From assembly GCF_001718835.1 (NCBI RefSeq), contig NZ_CP013444.1, positions 1,364,001 to 1,428,000 on the forward strand: a stretch of 64,000 nt of DNA, written 5' to 3'. Of the stretch, positions 46,479 through 55,540 are shown one piece after another; the stretch's first letter is position 1; each line of letters opens with the position of its first letter. Source of the stretch: Burkholderia cepacia (GTDB taxonomy: Bacteria > Pseudomonadota > Gammaproteobacteria > Burkholderiales > Burkholderiaceae). Position numbers and translations under genes: made by a program. Below the pieces are notes generated by a model. That model ran no database searches, had not been told where the DNA came from, and was given only the letters and a program-made list of their open reading frames with translations.

Positions 46479-48077
46479 TTACTTCTTCAGCGTCCGGTAC
46501 GACACGAGGTCGTTGATCGGCCCGATTTCCGGCCCGGTCACGCCGGGGCGCGTCGCGACCTGCACGACCTTCTCGAACATGATGATGAACGGCGAGTTCG
46601 CGAGCACGGCCTTCTGCAGCGCTTCGTAACGCTGCGCGCGCTTCGCGGGCGACGGCTCGACGAGCGCGGCCTCGGTGTCCTTCGTCAGTTGTGGAATGTC
46701 CCAGCCGTTGCGCCACGCGAGCATCTTCGTCGACGACTGGTCGGAGTTGTCCGGATTCCACGCGAAGCCGCGCGCGTTGCTGTTCGGGTCCATGTAGTCG
46801 GGCGACCATTCGCCGACGAAGATGTCGTGCTGGCGCGCGCGATACTTGCCGATCGCCTGCTTCGCATCGCCCGGAATCAGCTTCACGCGGATGCCGCCCA
46901 GCGCGAAGTTCGCCTGCAGCGCCTGCGCGATCTCGAGGTACGGATAGTCGTTCGGCATGTCCATCGTCACGTCGAAGCCGTTCGGCAGGCCGGCCTTGGC
47001 GAGCAGCGCCTTCGCCTTCGCGACGTCCTGCCTGTACGGCCGCGCGTTCGACGCACCGAGGAAGCCTTCGGGCAGGAAGGTTTCATGCACCTTGTAGGTC
47101 GTGCTGACGATGTTGCGCTGGATGCCGTCATAGTCGACCAGCCATTTCATCGCCTGCTGCACTTCGGGCTTCGCGAGGTTCGGGTTCTTCGTGTTCAGGC
47201 TCAGGTACAGCAGCGCGGACACCGGCCACGACGCGACCTTGATCTTGCCGGCCTTCGTCAGCGCGGCGAGGCTGTCGGGGCTCAGGTTGCGCGCGGCGTC
47301 GGCGTCGCCGTTCTCCAGCAGCAGCCGCTGCGCGGACGCTTCGGGCACGTGGCGCAGCACGACGCGCTTCATCGGGTAGGGCGTGCGGTATTTCTCGAAA
47401 CGTTGCAGCACGATGGTCTCGTTGGGCGTCCACTTGACGAGCTGGTACGGGCCCGAGCCCGCGTCGTTGGTCCGGAGCCAGCCGCTGCCGAAATCGTTGC
47501 CCTGCTGGTGCGACAGCAGCAGCTTCTTGTCGAAGACCGATGCCGGGCATGCGCTCAGCACGTTGAGCACGAAGCTCGGTGCGTACTTGCGGTCGGTTTC
47601 GAGCACGACGGTCTGCGGGTCGACCACGCGCACCTTCTGCGTCACGTTCGCCTTCGTGAGGCCGAGGTCGGCGAGCACGCCGGCCGGCCCCTTGTCGAGC
47701 AGGATGGTGCGCTGCAGCGACCACGCGACGTCGTCGGCGGTGACCGGGTTGCCGGAATGGAACGTGAGGCCGGGGCGCAGCTTGAACGTGTAGGTCACGC
47801 CGTCGGCGCCGACCGTCCACGATTGCGCGATCTGCCCGTCGAAACGCGTCGGATCCTTCAGGTCGACGCGCACGAGCCGTTCGTAGGTGTTCGCGACGTA
47901 CTCCGACGGCACCAGTTCGTAGATCCCGCTCGGGTCGAGGGTCGTGAATTCGCCGAGCTGCGTGGCGACGACGAAGATGCCGGGCGGCGTGGCCGCGTGG
48001 GCCGGCGCCATCGGCGCGAGCGCGGTGAATGCGGCGAGCGCGGCGCTGACGAACAGCCGGGACAGCAGGTGCTTCAT
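46479..48077 (-). CDS. ABC transporter substrate-binding protein, family 5, copy 2
   Basis: A 532-residue periplasmic binding protein with signal peptide MKHLLSRLFVSAALAAFTALAPMAPAHA. It is similar along its whole length to the protein at 41784-43394; shared stretches include ANTYERLVRVDLKDP, FKLRPGLTFHSGNPVTADDVAWS, AQRLLLENGD and DLVSYRTLKK. It lacks its own permease genes and faces the oxdC-mntH pair tail to tail, so it may feed the Dpp-like transporter at 38069-41773 with a different ligand. ATG 48077 gives a normal signal peptide. Confidence 0.9.
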   Translation of the reverse strand: MKHLLSRLFVSAALAAFTALAPMAPAHAATPPGIFVVATQLGEFTTLDPSGIYELVPSEYVANTYERLVRVDLKDPTRFDGQIAQSWTVGADGVTYTFKLRPGLTFHSGNPVTADDVAWSLQRTILLDKGPAGVLADLGLTKANVTQKVRVVDPQTVVLETDRKYAPSFVLNVLSACPASVFDKKLLLSHQQGNDFGSGWLRTNDAGSGPYQLVKWTPNETIVLQRFEKYRTPYPMKRVVLRHVPEASAQRLLLENGDADAARNLSPDSLAALTKAGKIKVASWPVSALLYLSLNTKNPNLAKPEVQQAMKWLVDYDGIQRNIVSTTYKVHETFLPEGFLGASNARPYRQDVAKAKALLAKAGLPNGFDVTMDMPNDYPYLEIAQALQANFALGGIRVKLIPGDAKQAIGKYRARQHDIFVGEWSPDYMDPNSNARGFAWNPDNSDQSSTKMLAWRNGWDIPQLTKDTEAALVEPSPAKRAQRYEALQKAVLANSPFIIMFEKVVQVATRPGVTGPEIGPINDLVSYRTLKK

Positions 48078-48186
48078 GCGGGCTCCGTTGAAAGGGAATC
48101 GTGGTGCGATTCTCTCATCGACGGCCACCCGGATGAAAATATTCGGCGTGCGCGCGGATCGGGCGATCGCGCGCGGGTGCGGTGGA

Positions 48187-48522
48187 TCAGATCAGGCAGC
48201 GCGCGAGCGCGAAGCGCATCGTTTCCTCGGGCGGCTCGCTGCCCGAGCCGCGCACGACCTTGACGACCGAACCGCTGCCCGACGGCGTCAGCGTGACGAA
48301 GTACGAGTTCGAGCCGACGGCGATATCGGTCACGCCGCCGTGGTGCGAGCGCTGCACGTCCGGCAGGCGGCTGTCGAGGCAGTTGGCGATCGCGTAGGCC
48401 GGACGCTGCGACGACACGTACATCATCGGCGCCGCGCCGGACGAGGCGGCCGAGTCGGACGACGGCGCGGAACCGCAGGCGGCGAGCAGGGCGGCGGGAA
48501 GGAGCAGCAGGAATCGTTTCAT
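48187..48522 (-). CDS. Small lipoprotein of unknown function
   Basis: A 111-residue predicted lipoprotein: MKRFLLLLPAALLAACGSAP has a lipobox LAAC with the modified cysteine at residue 16, followed by a serine/alanine linker and a mature domain beginning RPAYAIANCLDSRLPDVQRS. A second and third cysteine (ANCL and ARCLI) could form a disulfide. I recognise no enzyme motif. It is common to find such proteins in Burkholderia envelopes. Confidence 0.75.
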   Translation of the reverse strand: MKRFLLLLPAALLAACGSAPSSDSAASSGAAPMMYVSSQRPAYAIANCLDSRLPDVQRSHHGGVTDIAVGSNSYFVTLTPSGSGSVVKVVRGSGSEPPEETMRFALARCLI

Positions 48523-48703
48523 GGTGGGTCGTCGTGGGTCTCGTATCGAGGCTGGGGCGCGGGGGAGGCGAAACGCGAAGCTTCGCGACGAAACCGCCCG
48601 GCATCGCGCGGTGGGTCACGGCGGATGCGGGAGGCGGTTGACGGCGAAGTATACCCGCAGGGCGTGACGCGCATGACGCGCTGAAACGATTCGAAACAAC
48701 AAG

Positions 48704-48732
48704 CGCCCGCGGCCGCAACGCGGCAGCGGGCG
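48704..48732 (-). terminator. Rho-independent terminator of the small periplasmic protein gene
   Basis: On the minus strand CGCCCGC pairs with GCGGGCG around a GC-rich centre and is followed by GCTTGTTGTTT, 26 bases beyond the stop codon at 48758. Confidence 0.6.
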
Positions 48733-48757
48733 TCCGAAGTTCACCGAGGCCGGGCGC

Positions 48758-49087
48758 TCATTGGCCGATCTGGTGGCTGACCGCATTTTCCTGCTGGTTC
48801 AGCACGCGCTGTTCCGGCTTGGTGAGGTGACCGCCGTTCTGGGCCGCCATGTCCCGCTCTTCCCGGCGGATCTTGCGGTCGTCACGGTGCAGGCGCGCGG
48901 CCTGTGCGTGCGACATCTCGCCTTCCTTCACTTCGTGATGGATCCGGCGATTCTGGTTTGCGAGGCGCTGGTTCACCGCTTCGCGGCGCGGATGCGCCTG
49001 TTGCCACGGCGTATCGGCGAACGCGGTGCCGGTCAGTACCGACAGCAGGGTGGCGGCAATCGCGAGATGGCGGGTCAGGGCTCGCAT
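48758..49087 (-). CDS. Periplasmic protein of unknown function, helical
   Basis: A 109-residue exported protein with signal peptide MRALTRHLAIAATLLSVLTGTAFA. The mature part is highly charged and helical with repeated R-x-x-x-NQRL/QNRRI and HRDDRKIRREERDMA segments. I know similar short, basic, amphipathic periplasmic proteins from Burkholderia genomes without a known function. Monocistronic with its own terminator. Confidence 0.75.
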   Translation of the reverse strand: MRALTRHLAIAATLLSVLTGTAFADTPWQQAHPRREAVNQRLANQNRRIHHEVKEGEMSHAQAARLHRDDRKIRREERDMAAQNGGHLTKPEQRVLNQQENAVSHQIGQ

Positions 49088-49204
49088 GGTGTTTTCTCCG
49101 GTCGTTGCGCGGAGGAATTTCCGGCGCTTGACCCAAGAACGGGCCGTGCACCCGGCGTGTTGACGGGCGGTTTGTATCGTTTGTGAGGGTTTATTACGCG
49201 CGCG

Positions 49205-50122
49205 TCAGGGGAGCCGGTAGTACTTGCCGGGCGTCACTTCCGCCGGTAGCGGCTCGCGGTTCAGTTCGAGCAGCGTGCGCTCGATCGTCCGCGTCATCGC
49301 ATCGAGCGCGAGATGGTTCGGCCCGTCGCCGAACGGTTCGGCGATCGCATGCGCGATCGCGTCGAGCGCGATCAGCGTATAGGCGACGAACACGGTGACG
49401 AACGGCGTTGCCGCGCCGATTGAATCGACGAGGCCGAACGGCAGCAGCACGCAGTACGCGTAGATGGTCCGGTGCAGCAGCACGTCGTACGAGAACGGGA
49501 TCGGCGTCGACGCGATCCGCTCGCAGCCGCTCACCATCGCGACGAGGTCGTCGAGGCGTGCGTCGAGCATCCACAGCCGCGTATCGGCGAGACGCCCGGC
49601 GTCGGCGCGCGCGGCAAGCGTCGTGCGCAGCCGATGCAGGATCGCGACCGGGCGGAACTTCAGCGGCTCGACTTGCGCGTAGGTCGCGTCGTCGAGGCGC
49701 GCGCGCAGGTCGGCCGCCGGATCGGTGCCGCGCAGCTGATGCTTCAGCGCATAGACGAACGCGATCAGCGCGAGCATGAACGCGCGGCGTTCACCATCGG
49801 TGTCGAATACGCGGTAGGCGAGCGTCTGCGACGCGAGCGTGCGTGCGGCGGTCAGCACGCCGCCCCACAACTGCCGGCCCTCGCGGTAGCGTTCGTAGCT
49901 CGCATTGTTGCGAAACCCCGCGAAGATCGCGAGCGTGAGGCCGATCAGCGTGAACGGCGTCGGGTTCAGCGGCACCTTCTCGCCGAGCACGCGGCCGCCG
50001 CCCCACACCGCGACGACGCTGATCGCGAGCGTCAGCACGAGTTGCGGCAGGATGGTCGGCAGCACCGACCCGTTCCAGACGAGCAGCATCCGCAGCCAGT
50101 GCTCGCGCGGGCGAACGATCAT
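49205..50122 (-). CDS. Bestrophin-family anion channel protein
   Basis: A 305-residue inner-membrane protein of the bacterial bestrophin (RFP-TM) family, pentameric ion channels. Landmarks are WNGSVLPTILPQLVLTLAISVVAVWG, the conserved RNNASYERYREGRQLWGGVLTAARTLASQTL and, in the last third, LLPFGLVDSIGAATPFVTVFVAYTLIALDAIA followed by EPFGDGPNHLALDAM. Ion selectivity varies in bacterial members (Na+ or Cl-), so it cannot be set. It begins 13 bases after the stop codon of the oxidoreductase on the same strand and may be co-transcribed. Confidence 0.9.
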   Translation of the reverse strand: MIVRPREHWLRMLLVWNGSVLPTILPQLVLTLAISVVAVWGGGRVLGEKVPLNPTPFTLIGLTLAIFAGFRNNASYERYREGRQLWGGVLTAARTLASQTLAYRVFDTDGERRAFMLALIAFVYALKHQLRGTDPAADLRARLDDATYAQVEPLKFRPVAILHRLRTTLAARADAGRLADTRLWMLDARLDDLVAMVSGCERIASTPIPFSYDVLLHRTIYAYCVLLPFGLVDSIGAATPFVTVFVAYTLIALDAIAHAIAEPFGDGPNHLALDAMTRTIERTLLELNREPLPAEVTPGKYYRLP

Positions 50123-50135
50123 CGCGCGGTCTCCT

Positions 50136-52460
50136 TCAGGCGGCCTGCACGGCCGGCGCGGCCGCGCGATGCAGCAGCACGGGCACCGACTTCGACGTCG
50201 GCGTGTTGCACACGTCGCCGACGCTGTCGAGCGGCACCAGCGGGTTGGTTTCCGGGTAGTACGCGCCGATGCAGCCGCGCGGGATGTCGTACTCGACGAG
50301 CAGGAAGCCGTCCGCGCGCCGCTCGATGCCGTCGTGCCACACGGTTTCCATGTCGACCCATTCGCCGGCCTTCAGGCCGAGCATCGCGAGATCGTCGCGG
50401 TTGGCGAACACCACGCGACGCTGGCCGAACACGCCGCGATAGCGGTCGTCGAGCCCGTAGACGGTCGTGTTGTACTGGTCGTGCGAGCGCGTCGTCATCA
50501 GCGTCATCAGGCGTTCGCCATGCAGCGCGCGGGCGTGCTGGATCGGCGTGTCGGCGGGCAGCGCGTGCGCGATGAAGTTCGCCTTGCCCGTCGGCGTGAG
50601 CCATTCGCGGTCGCGCGACGCGACGCGCAGGTGGAAGCCGCCCGGCCGCGCGATGCGCGTGTTGTAGTCGTGGAAGCCGTCGAGGGTGGCCTCGATCGCG
50701 TCGCGGATCTTCGCGTAATCGTCCTTGTAGGCGAGCCAGTCGATCTTGCCGCTGCCGAACAGCGCATGACCGATGTGCGCGACGATCGCGGGCTCCGACA
50801 TCAGGTTCGGCGAGGCCGGCTTGTTCATCCCGTACGACACGTGGACCATGCTCATCGAATCCTCGACCGTCACGCCTTGCGCGACGTTGTCCTGCAGGTC
50901 GATCTCGGTGCGGCCGAGCGTCGGCAGGATCAGCGCGTCGCGGCCGTGGATCAGGTGGCTGCGGTTCAGCTTCGTCGTGATGTGCACGGAGAGGTCGCAG
51001 CGGCGCATGCCTTCCCACGTGCGCGGCGTGTCGGGCGTCGCCATCGCGAAGTTGCCGCCGAGGCCGATCAGCACCTTCACGTGGCCTTCGAGCATGCCTT
51101 CGATCGTCTCGACGACGTCGTAGCCGTGGTGGCGCGGCGGCTCGAAATCGAACACCTGGCCGAGCCGGTCGAGGAACGCCTGCGACGGCTTTTCCTCGAT
51201 CCCGACCGTGCGGTTGCCCTGCACGTTCGAGTGGCCGCGCACCGGGCACAGGCCGGCGCCGGGGCGGCCGATGTTGCCGCGCATCAGCATCAGGTTCGTG
51301 AGCATCTGCACGGTCGCGACCGAATGCTTGTGCTGCGTGATGCCCATCCCCCACGTCGCGATCACGCGTTCGCTGCGCGCATAGAGCTGCGCGAGGCTGT
51401 CGATCTGCTCGTACGACACGCCGCTTTCGGCGGTCAGCGCGGACCAGCTTTCGTGGCGGAGATCGTCGGCGAACGCGTCGAAGCCGGCCGTGTGCTCGCC
51501 GATGAACGCGGTGTCGAGCACGCGCGGCGCACCGGCGGCGCGCGCGGCGTCGTCGAGTTCGAGCACGCGCTTCGCCATCCCCTTGATCAGCGCGAAATCG
51601 CCGCCGATCGTCGGCTGGATGAACGTCGATGCGATCTTCGTGCCCGACATCGTCAGCATCTCGATCGGGCTTTGCGGATCGGCGAAGCGTTCGAGGCCGC
51701 GCTCCTTCAGCGGGTTGATCGACACGATCGTCGCCCCGCGCTTCGCGCATTCGCGCAGCTCGCCCATCATCCGCGGGTGGTTGGTGGCCGGGTTCTGGCC
51801 GAAGATCAGCAGCGTGTCGGCATGCTCGAAATCGTCGAGCGTGACGGTGCCCTTGCCGACGCCGACCGACGGCGGCAGCCCGCGGCTCGTCGCCTCGTGG
51901 CACATGTTCGAGCAGTCGGGGAAGTTGTTCGTGCCGTACAGCCGCACGAGCAGCTGGTACAGGAACGCCGCTTCGTTGCTCGCGCGCCCGGACGTGTAGA
52001 ACGCGGCCTGGTTCGGATCGGGCAGCGCGCGCAGGTGGCGCGCGATCAGCTCGAACGCGTCGTCCCACGCGATCGGCACGTAACGGTCGGTCTGCGCGTC
52101 GTACACCATCGGGTCGGTGAGCCGGCCGTGCTGCTCGAGTTCGAAATCCGTCTGTTCGAGCAGCTCGGTGACCGTGTGCGCGGCGAAGAATTCGGGCGTC
52201 ACGCGCTTGCTCGTCGCTTCGGCGGCCACGGCCTTCACGCCGTTTTCGCAGAACTCGAACGTCGAGGCGTGCTGGCGGTCGGGCCATGCGCAGCCCGGGC
52301 AGTCGAAGCCGTCCGGCTGGTTCTGGCGCAGCAGCGTGCGGTAATTGCCGCCGGCGACCTTTTCCTTGATCAGGTTGATCGTGACGGCCTTCAGCGCACC
52401 CCAGCCGGCGGCCGGGTGGGTGTACGGTTCGATGCGCGCGGTAGCGGACTTCTTTTTCAT
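50136..52460 (-). CDS. FdhF/YdeP-family molybdopterin oxidoreductase alpha subunit
   Basis: A 774-residue cytoplasmic oxidoreductase of the bis-MGD family, YdeP branch, close to the usual 760. Near the start is the Fe-S-like region CPGCAWPDRQHASTFEFCENG; the MGD-binding core has YTSGRASNEAAFLYQLLVRLYGTNN, SRGLPPSVGVGKGTVTLDDFEHADTLLIFGQNPATNHPR, and the C-terminal molybdopterin dinucleotide-binding domain contains LMTLMTTRSHDQYNTTVYGLDDRYRG. YdeP in E. coli aids acid resistance; the electron partner and substrate are unknown. A MocR-type regulator is divergent at 52604. Confidence 0.9.
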   Translation of the reverse strand: MKKKSATARIEPYTHPAAGWGALKAVTINLIKEKVAGGNYRTLLRQNQPDGFDCPGCAWPDRQHASTFEFCENGVKAVAAEATSKRVTPEFFAAHTVTELLEQTDFELEQHGRLTDPMVYDAQTDRYVPIAWDDAFELIARHLRALPDPNQAAFYTSGRASNEAAFLYQLLVRLYGTNNFPDCSNMCHEATSRGLPPSVGVGKGTVTLDDFEHADTLLIFGQNPATNHPRMMGELRECAKRGATIVSINPLKERGLERFADPQSPIEMLTMSGTKIASTFIQPTIGGDFALIKGMAKRVLELDDAARAAGAPRVLDTAFIGEHTAGFDAFADDLRHESWSALTAESGVSYEQIDSLAQLYARSERVIATWGMGITQHKHSVATVQMLTNLMLMRGNIGRPGAGLCPVRGHSNVQGNRTVGIEEKPSQAFLDRLGQVFDFEPPRHHGYDVVETIEGMLEGHVKVLIGLGGNFAMATPDTPRTWEGMRRCDLSVHITTKLNRSHLIHGRDALILPTLGRTEIDLQDNVAQGVTVEDSMSMVHVSYGMNKPASPNLMSEPAIVAHIGHALFGSGKIDWLAYKDDYAKIRDAIEATLDGFHDYNTRIARPGGFHLRVASRDREWLTPTGKANFIAHALPADTPIQHARALHGERLMTLMTTRSHDQYNTTVYGLDDRYRGVFGQRRVVFANRDDLAMLGLKAGEWVDMETVWHDGIERRADGFLLVEYDIPRGCIGAYYPETNPLVPLDSVGDVCNTPTSKSVPVLLHRAAAPAVQAA

Positions 52461-52603
52461 GATGCGGATGTCGGGGGGGAAGCGATGAACGCAGGTTACG
52501 CGCGGCCCGCCGCCCGCTGCGTGTACACCTGTTCATCCCAAAAAAGAGTACAGTCGCGTCAATCTGACGCATTGCGGCACAGAACTGTACGTCTGAAGGC
52601 AAT

Positions 52604-54040
52604 TTGAAAGAAATCCACGTGAAGCGTTACGAACAACTGGCCGACGATCTCCAGGCGCAGATCGAGCGCGGCGTATACCGGCCCGGCGAGCGGATTCCGT
52701 CGGTGCGGCAGGCGAGCCGGCAGCAGCAGCTCAGCGTCACGACCGTGCTGCGTGCGTACCTCGTGCTGGAAAGCCGCGGCCTGATCGAGAGCCGGCCGCA
52801 GTCCGGCTATTTCGTGAAGGCGCGCATCGCGCAGGCGGCCGTCGCGGAACTGCATGCGTCCACGCCGACGGCCGCGCCGTCGGCCGTGGACGTGAGCCGG
52901 CTCGTGCTGTCGACGCTGCGTTCGATCGCGCGCGACGATGCGGTGCCGCTCGGCTCGCCGTATCCCGATGCGTCGCAGTTTCCGGTGCAGCGTCTCGCGC
53001 GCTATGCGCAGACGATCGGCCGCCGCCGCACCCGCTGGGGCGTGATCGACGATCTGCCGCCCGGCAACCAGGAGCTGATCCGCCAGATCGCGCGGCGCTA
53101 CGCGGAGCGCGGGATCGCGGTCGAGCCCGGCGAGATCGTGGTGACGATCGGCGCGACCGAGGCGATCAACCTGTGCCTGCAGGCCGTCGCGCGGCCGGGC
53201 GACACGATCGCGGTGGAGTCGCCGACGTTCTACGCGATGCTGCACGCGATCGAGCGGATGGGCATGCGTGCGCTGGAAGTCGCGACGCACCCGGGCGACG
53301 GCATCGATCTCGACGCGCTCGAACGGATCCTCGAACGCGAGCGCATCGCCGCGTGCATGGTGATGCCGAATTTCCAGAATCCGCTCGGCTTCCAGATGCC
53401 CGACGCGCGCAAGCGCGCGCTCGTCGAACTGTTGGCGAAGCACGACGTGCCGGCGATCGAGAGCGATGTCTATCACGAGCTGCACTTCGGCGACACGACA
53501 CCGAGCGCGCTGAAGTCGTTCGACCGCGACGGGCTCGTGCTGCATTGCGCGTCGTTCACGAAGAGCCTGTCGCCGCGCTACCGGATCGGCTGGGCGATGC
53601 CGGGCCGCTACCGCGACCAGGTCGAGAAGCTGAAATTCCTGAACACGCTCGCGACGCCCGCGATCGAGCAGCTCGCGATCGCCGAGTACCTGAAATACGA
53701 CGGCTACGACTTTCACCTGCGGCGCATGCGCAAGCTGTACGCGCAGCAGGCGAGCCTGATGAGCGCGATGGTGCGGCGCTTCTTTCCGGAAGGCACGCGG
53801 CTGTCGCAGCCGCAGGGCGGGTATGTGCTGTGGGTCGAGCTGCCGAAGCAGGTCGACGCGATGAAGCTGTATGCGCTGGCCCTCGCGGAGCGGATCACGG
53901 TCGGGCCCGGGCACATGTTTTCGGCCGGTACCGATTACCGGCATTTCATCCGGCTCAACTACAGCTATCCGTGGTCGCGGCAGATCGAGGATGCGCTGAA
54001 GGTGCTCGGGCGGCTGGCCGGGGAGTGCGCGAAAGCGTGA
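52604..54040 (+). CDS. MocR-type GntR/PLP-aminotransferase-domain regulator
   Basis: A 478-residue regulator combining an N-terminal GntR winged helix (YEQLADDLQAQIERGVYRPGERIPSVRQASRQQQLSVTTVLRAYLVLESRGLIESRPQSGYFV) with a fold-type I aminotransferase domain that binds PLP as a sensor. The Schiff-base lysine is in SFTKSLSPRYRIGW. Relatives respond to PLP or amino-acid derivatives. The TTG at 52604 has GAAGG five bases ahead; GTG at 52619 is an alternative. Divergent from the FdhF/YdeP gene with 143 bases between starts. Confidence 0.88.
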   Translation: MKEIHVKRYEQLADDLQAQIERGVYRPGERIPSVRQASRQQQLSVTTVLRAYLVLESRGLIESRPQSGYFVKARIAQAAVAELHASTPTAAPSAVDVSRLVLSTLRSIARDDAVPLGSPYPDASQFPVQRLARYAQTIGRRRTRWGVIDDLPPGNQELIRQIARRYAERGIAVEPGEIVVTIGATEAINLCLQAVARPGDTIAVESPTFYAMLHAIERMGMRALEVATHPGDGIDLDALERILERERIAACMVMPNFQNPLGFQMPDARKRALVELLAKHDVPAIESDVYHELHFGDTTPSALKSFDRDGLVLHCASFTKSLSPRYRIGWAMPGRYRDQVEKLKFLNTLATPAIEQLAIAEYLKYDGYDFHLRRMRKLYAQQASLMSAMVRRFFPEGTRLSQPQGGYVLWVELPKQVDAMKLYALALAERITVGPGHMFSAGTDYRHFIRLNYSYPWSRQIEDALKVLGRLAGECAKA

Positions 54041-54043
54041 GCG

Positions 54044-54069
54044 CGCGCCGGCCGGGTCCGGCCGGCGCG
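54044..54069. terminator. Bidirectional hairpin between convergent mocR-like and mscS-like genes
   Basis: CGCGCCGGCCGG (54044-54055) and its exact complement (54058-54069) surround a 2-base centre, in the 38-base gap between the two stop codons. Confidence 0.6.
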
Positions 54070-54078
54070 GCGCGGGCG

Positions 54079-55338
54079 TCAGGCGGCCGGCGTGGCGTCC
54101 CGCTCCATCTGCGCGGCAGGCGCGCGCGGCGAGGCCGCCGCCATCTGCCGCATGTCGAAGCCCGACGGGTGCTGGTACACGCGCAGCCCGAACTCCGGCA
54201 GCACCGCGATCAGGTGATCGAACAGGTCGGACTGGATGGTTTCATAGTCGACCCAGGTCGTCGTGTCGGTGAAGCAGTACAGTTCGAGCGGAATGCCTTC
54301 GGCCGTGAGCGGCAGTTGCCGCGCCATGCAGGTCATGTCGCGGCGGATGCGCGGATGGCCCTTCAGGTAGTTCGCGACATACGCGCGGAACGTGCCGAGA
54401 TTCGTCAGCTGGCGGCGGTTCGCCGGGCAGTCGCCGGCCGCGCCGAGCGTGCCGTTCCATTGCTCGATCGCGTCGACCTTGTCCTCGAGATAGTCCTTCA
54501 GCAGCGTCAGGCGTTCGAGCCGTTCGATCTCGTCGTTCGACAGAAAACGCACGCTCGTCGCGTCGACGAACAGCGCGCGCTTGATGCGGCGCCCGCCCGC
54601 TTCGGTCATCCCGCGCCAGTTCTGGTAGCTCTCGGTGATCAGTTTCCACGTGGGCACCGTGATGATCGTGTGGTCGAAGTTCGCGACCTTGACGGTGTTC
54701 AGCGTGATGTCGACGACGGTACCGTCCGCGCCGGCCGACGGCATCGTGATCCAGTCGCCGATCCGCAGCATGTCGTTCGACGACAGCTGCACGCCCGCGA
54801 CGAGGCCGAGCAGCGTGTCCTTGAAGATCAGCATCAGCACCGCCGACATCGCACCGATACCGGACAGCAGCAGGCCGATCTGCTTGCCGGTTGCGTCGCC
54901 GATCACGACGAGCGCGGCCGTGATGAACATCACGAGCTTGACGAGCTGCATCGCGCCTTTCAGCGACAGGCGCGGCTGGTCGCGCTGGTACGTGCGATGC
55001 GCGTGTTCGAGCGCCGAAAGCGTCGCGCTGACGGTCATCGTCACGAGGAACACGATCAGCGCGAACAGCACCTTGTCGGCGACCTGCGCGGCCGTATCGG
55101 GAATGCCGGGCACCGCGCCGAGCCCGAGCTTGATCACGACGAACGGGACGATGCGGTTCAGCCACTTGAATGCGCCGAACTCGAACAGCGCGTCGTCGAC
55201 GCGCGTGGCGGACAGCCGCGCGAGCCGCGCGACCACGCGGAACAGCAGGAAGCGGACGGCGGCCGCAGCCGCGCACGATACGGTCAGCAGGACGAGGGAG
55301 CCGACGAGCGGCGCAAACCAGAGGTCATTCACGGTCAT
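54079..55338 (-). CDS. Mechanosensitive ion channel, MscS family (YbdG-like)
   Basis: A 419-residue inner-membrane protein. Four or five N-terminal helices precede the MscS pore helix and beta-domain: GIGAMSAVLMLIFKDTLLGLVAGVQLSSNDMLRIGDWITMP, then GTVVDITLNTVKVANFDHTIITVPTWKLITESYQNWRGM. The long C-terminal domain (GGRRIKRALFVD... to ELYCFTDTTTWVDYE) is that of the larger YbdG/MscM-type members. It should protect against mild osmotic downshift. ATG 55338 is chosen because the N-terminal TM starts ten residues later; the frame runs on to 55530 unsupported. Confidence 0.9.
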   Translation of the reverse strand: MTVNDLWFAPLVGSLVLLTVSCAAAAAVRFLLFRVVARLARLSATRVDDALFEFGAFKWLNRIVPFVVIKLGLGAVPGIPDTAAQVADKVLFALIVFLVTMTVSATLSALEHAHRTYQRDQPRLSLKGAMQLVKLVMFITAALVVIGDATGKQIGLLLSGIGAMSAVLMLIFKDTLLGLVAGVQLSSNDMLRIGDWITMPSAGADGTVVDITLNTVKVANFDHTIITVPTWKLITESYQNWRGMTEAGGRRIKRALFVDATSVRFLSNDEIERLERLTLLKDYLEDKVDAIEQWNGTLGAAGDCPANRRQLTNLGTFRAYVANYLKGHPRIRRDMTCMARQLPLTAEGIPLELYCFTDTTTWVDYETIQSDLFDHLIAVLPEFGLRVYQHPSGFDMRQMAAASPRAPAAQMERDATPAA

Positions 55339-55540
55339 GGGGTGGGGCAGGTTCCTTTTCAAGCGTTGATTCGACGCCGCGTCGCGGCGGGCGCCCGAAT
55401 TGTAGGGCACCTGAAAGGGACAGCTTTCGTGCGGCGGGGTTCCTGAACGGGGGCGCGCGATTGGTTGCGCGCGCACTTGCCAGCGGCCGCCCGCGCGGGG
55501 CACGATGCGATCAAGACCCGGCACGGACACGATTCAACGC

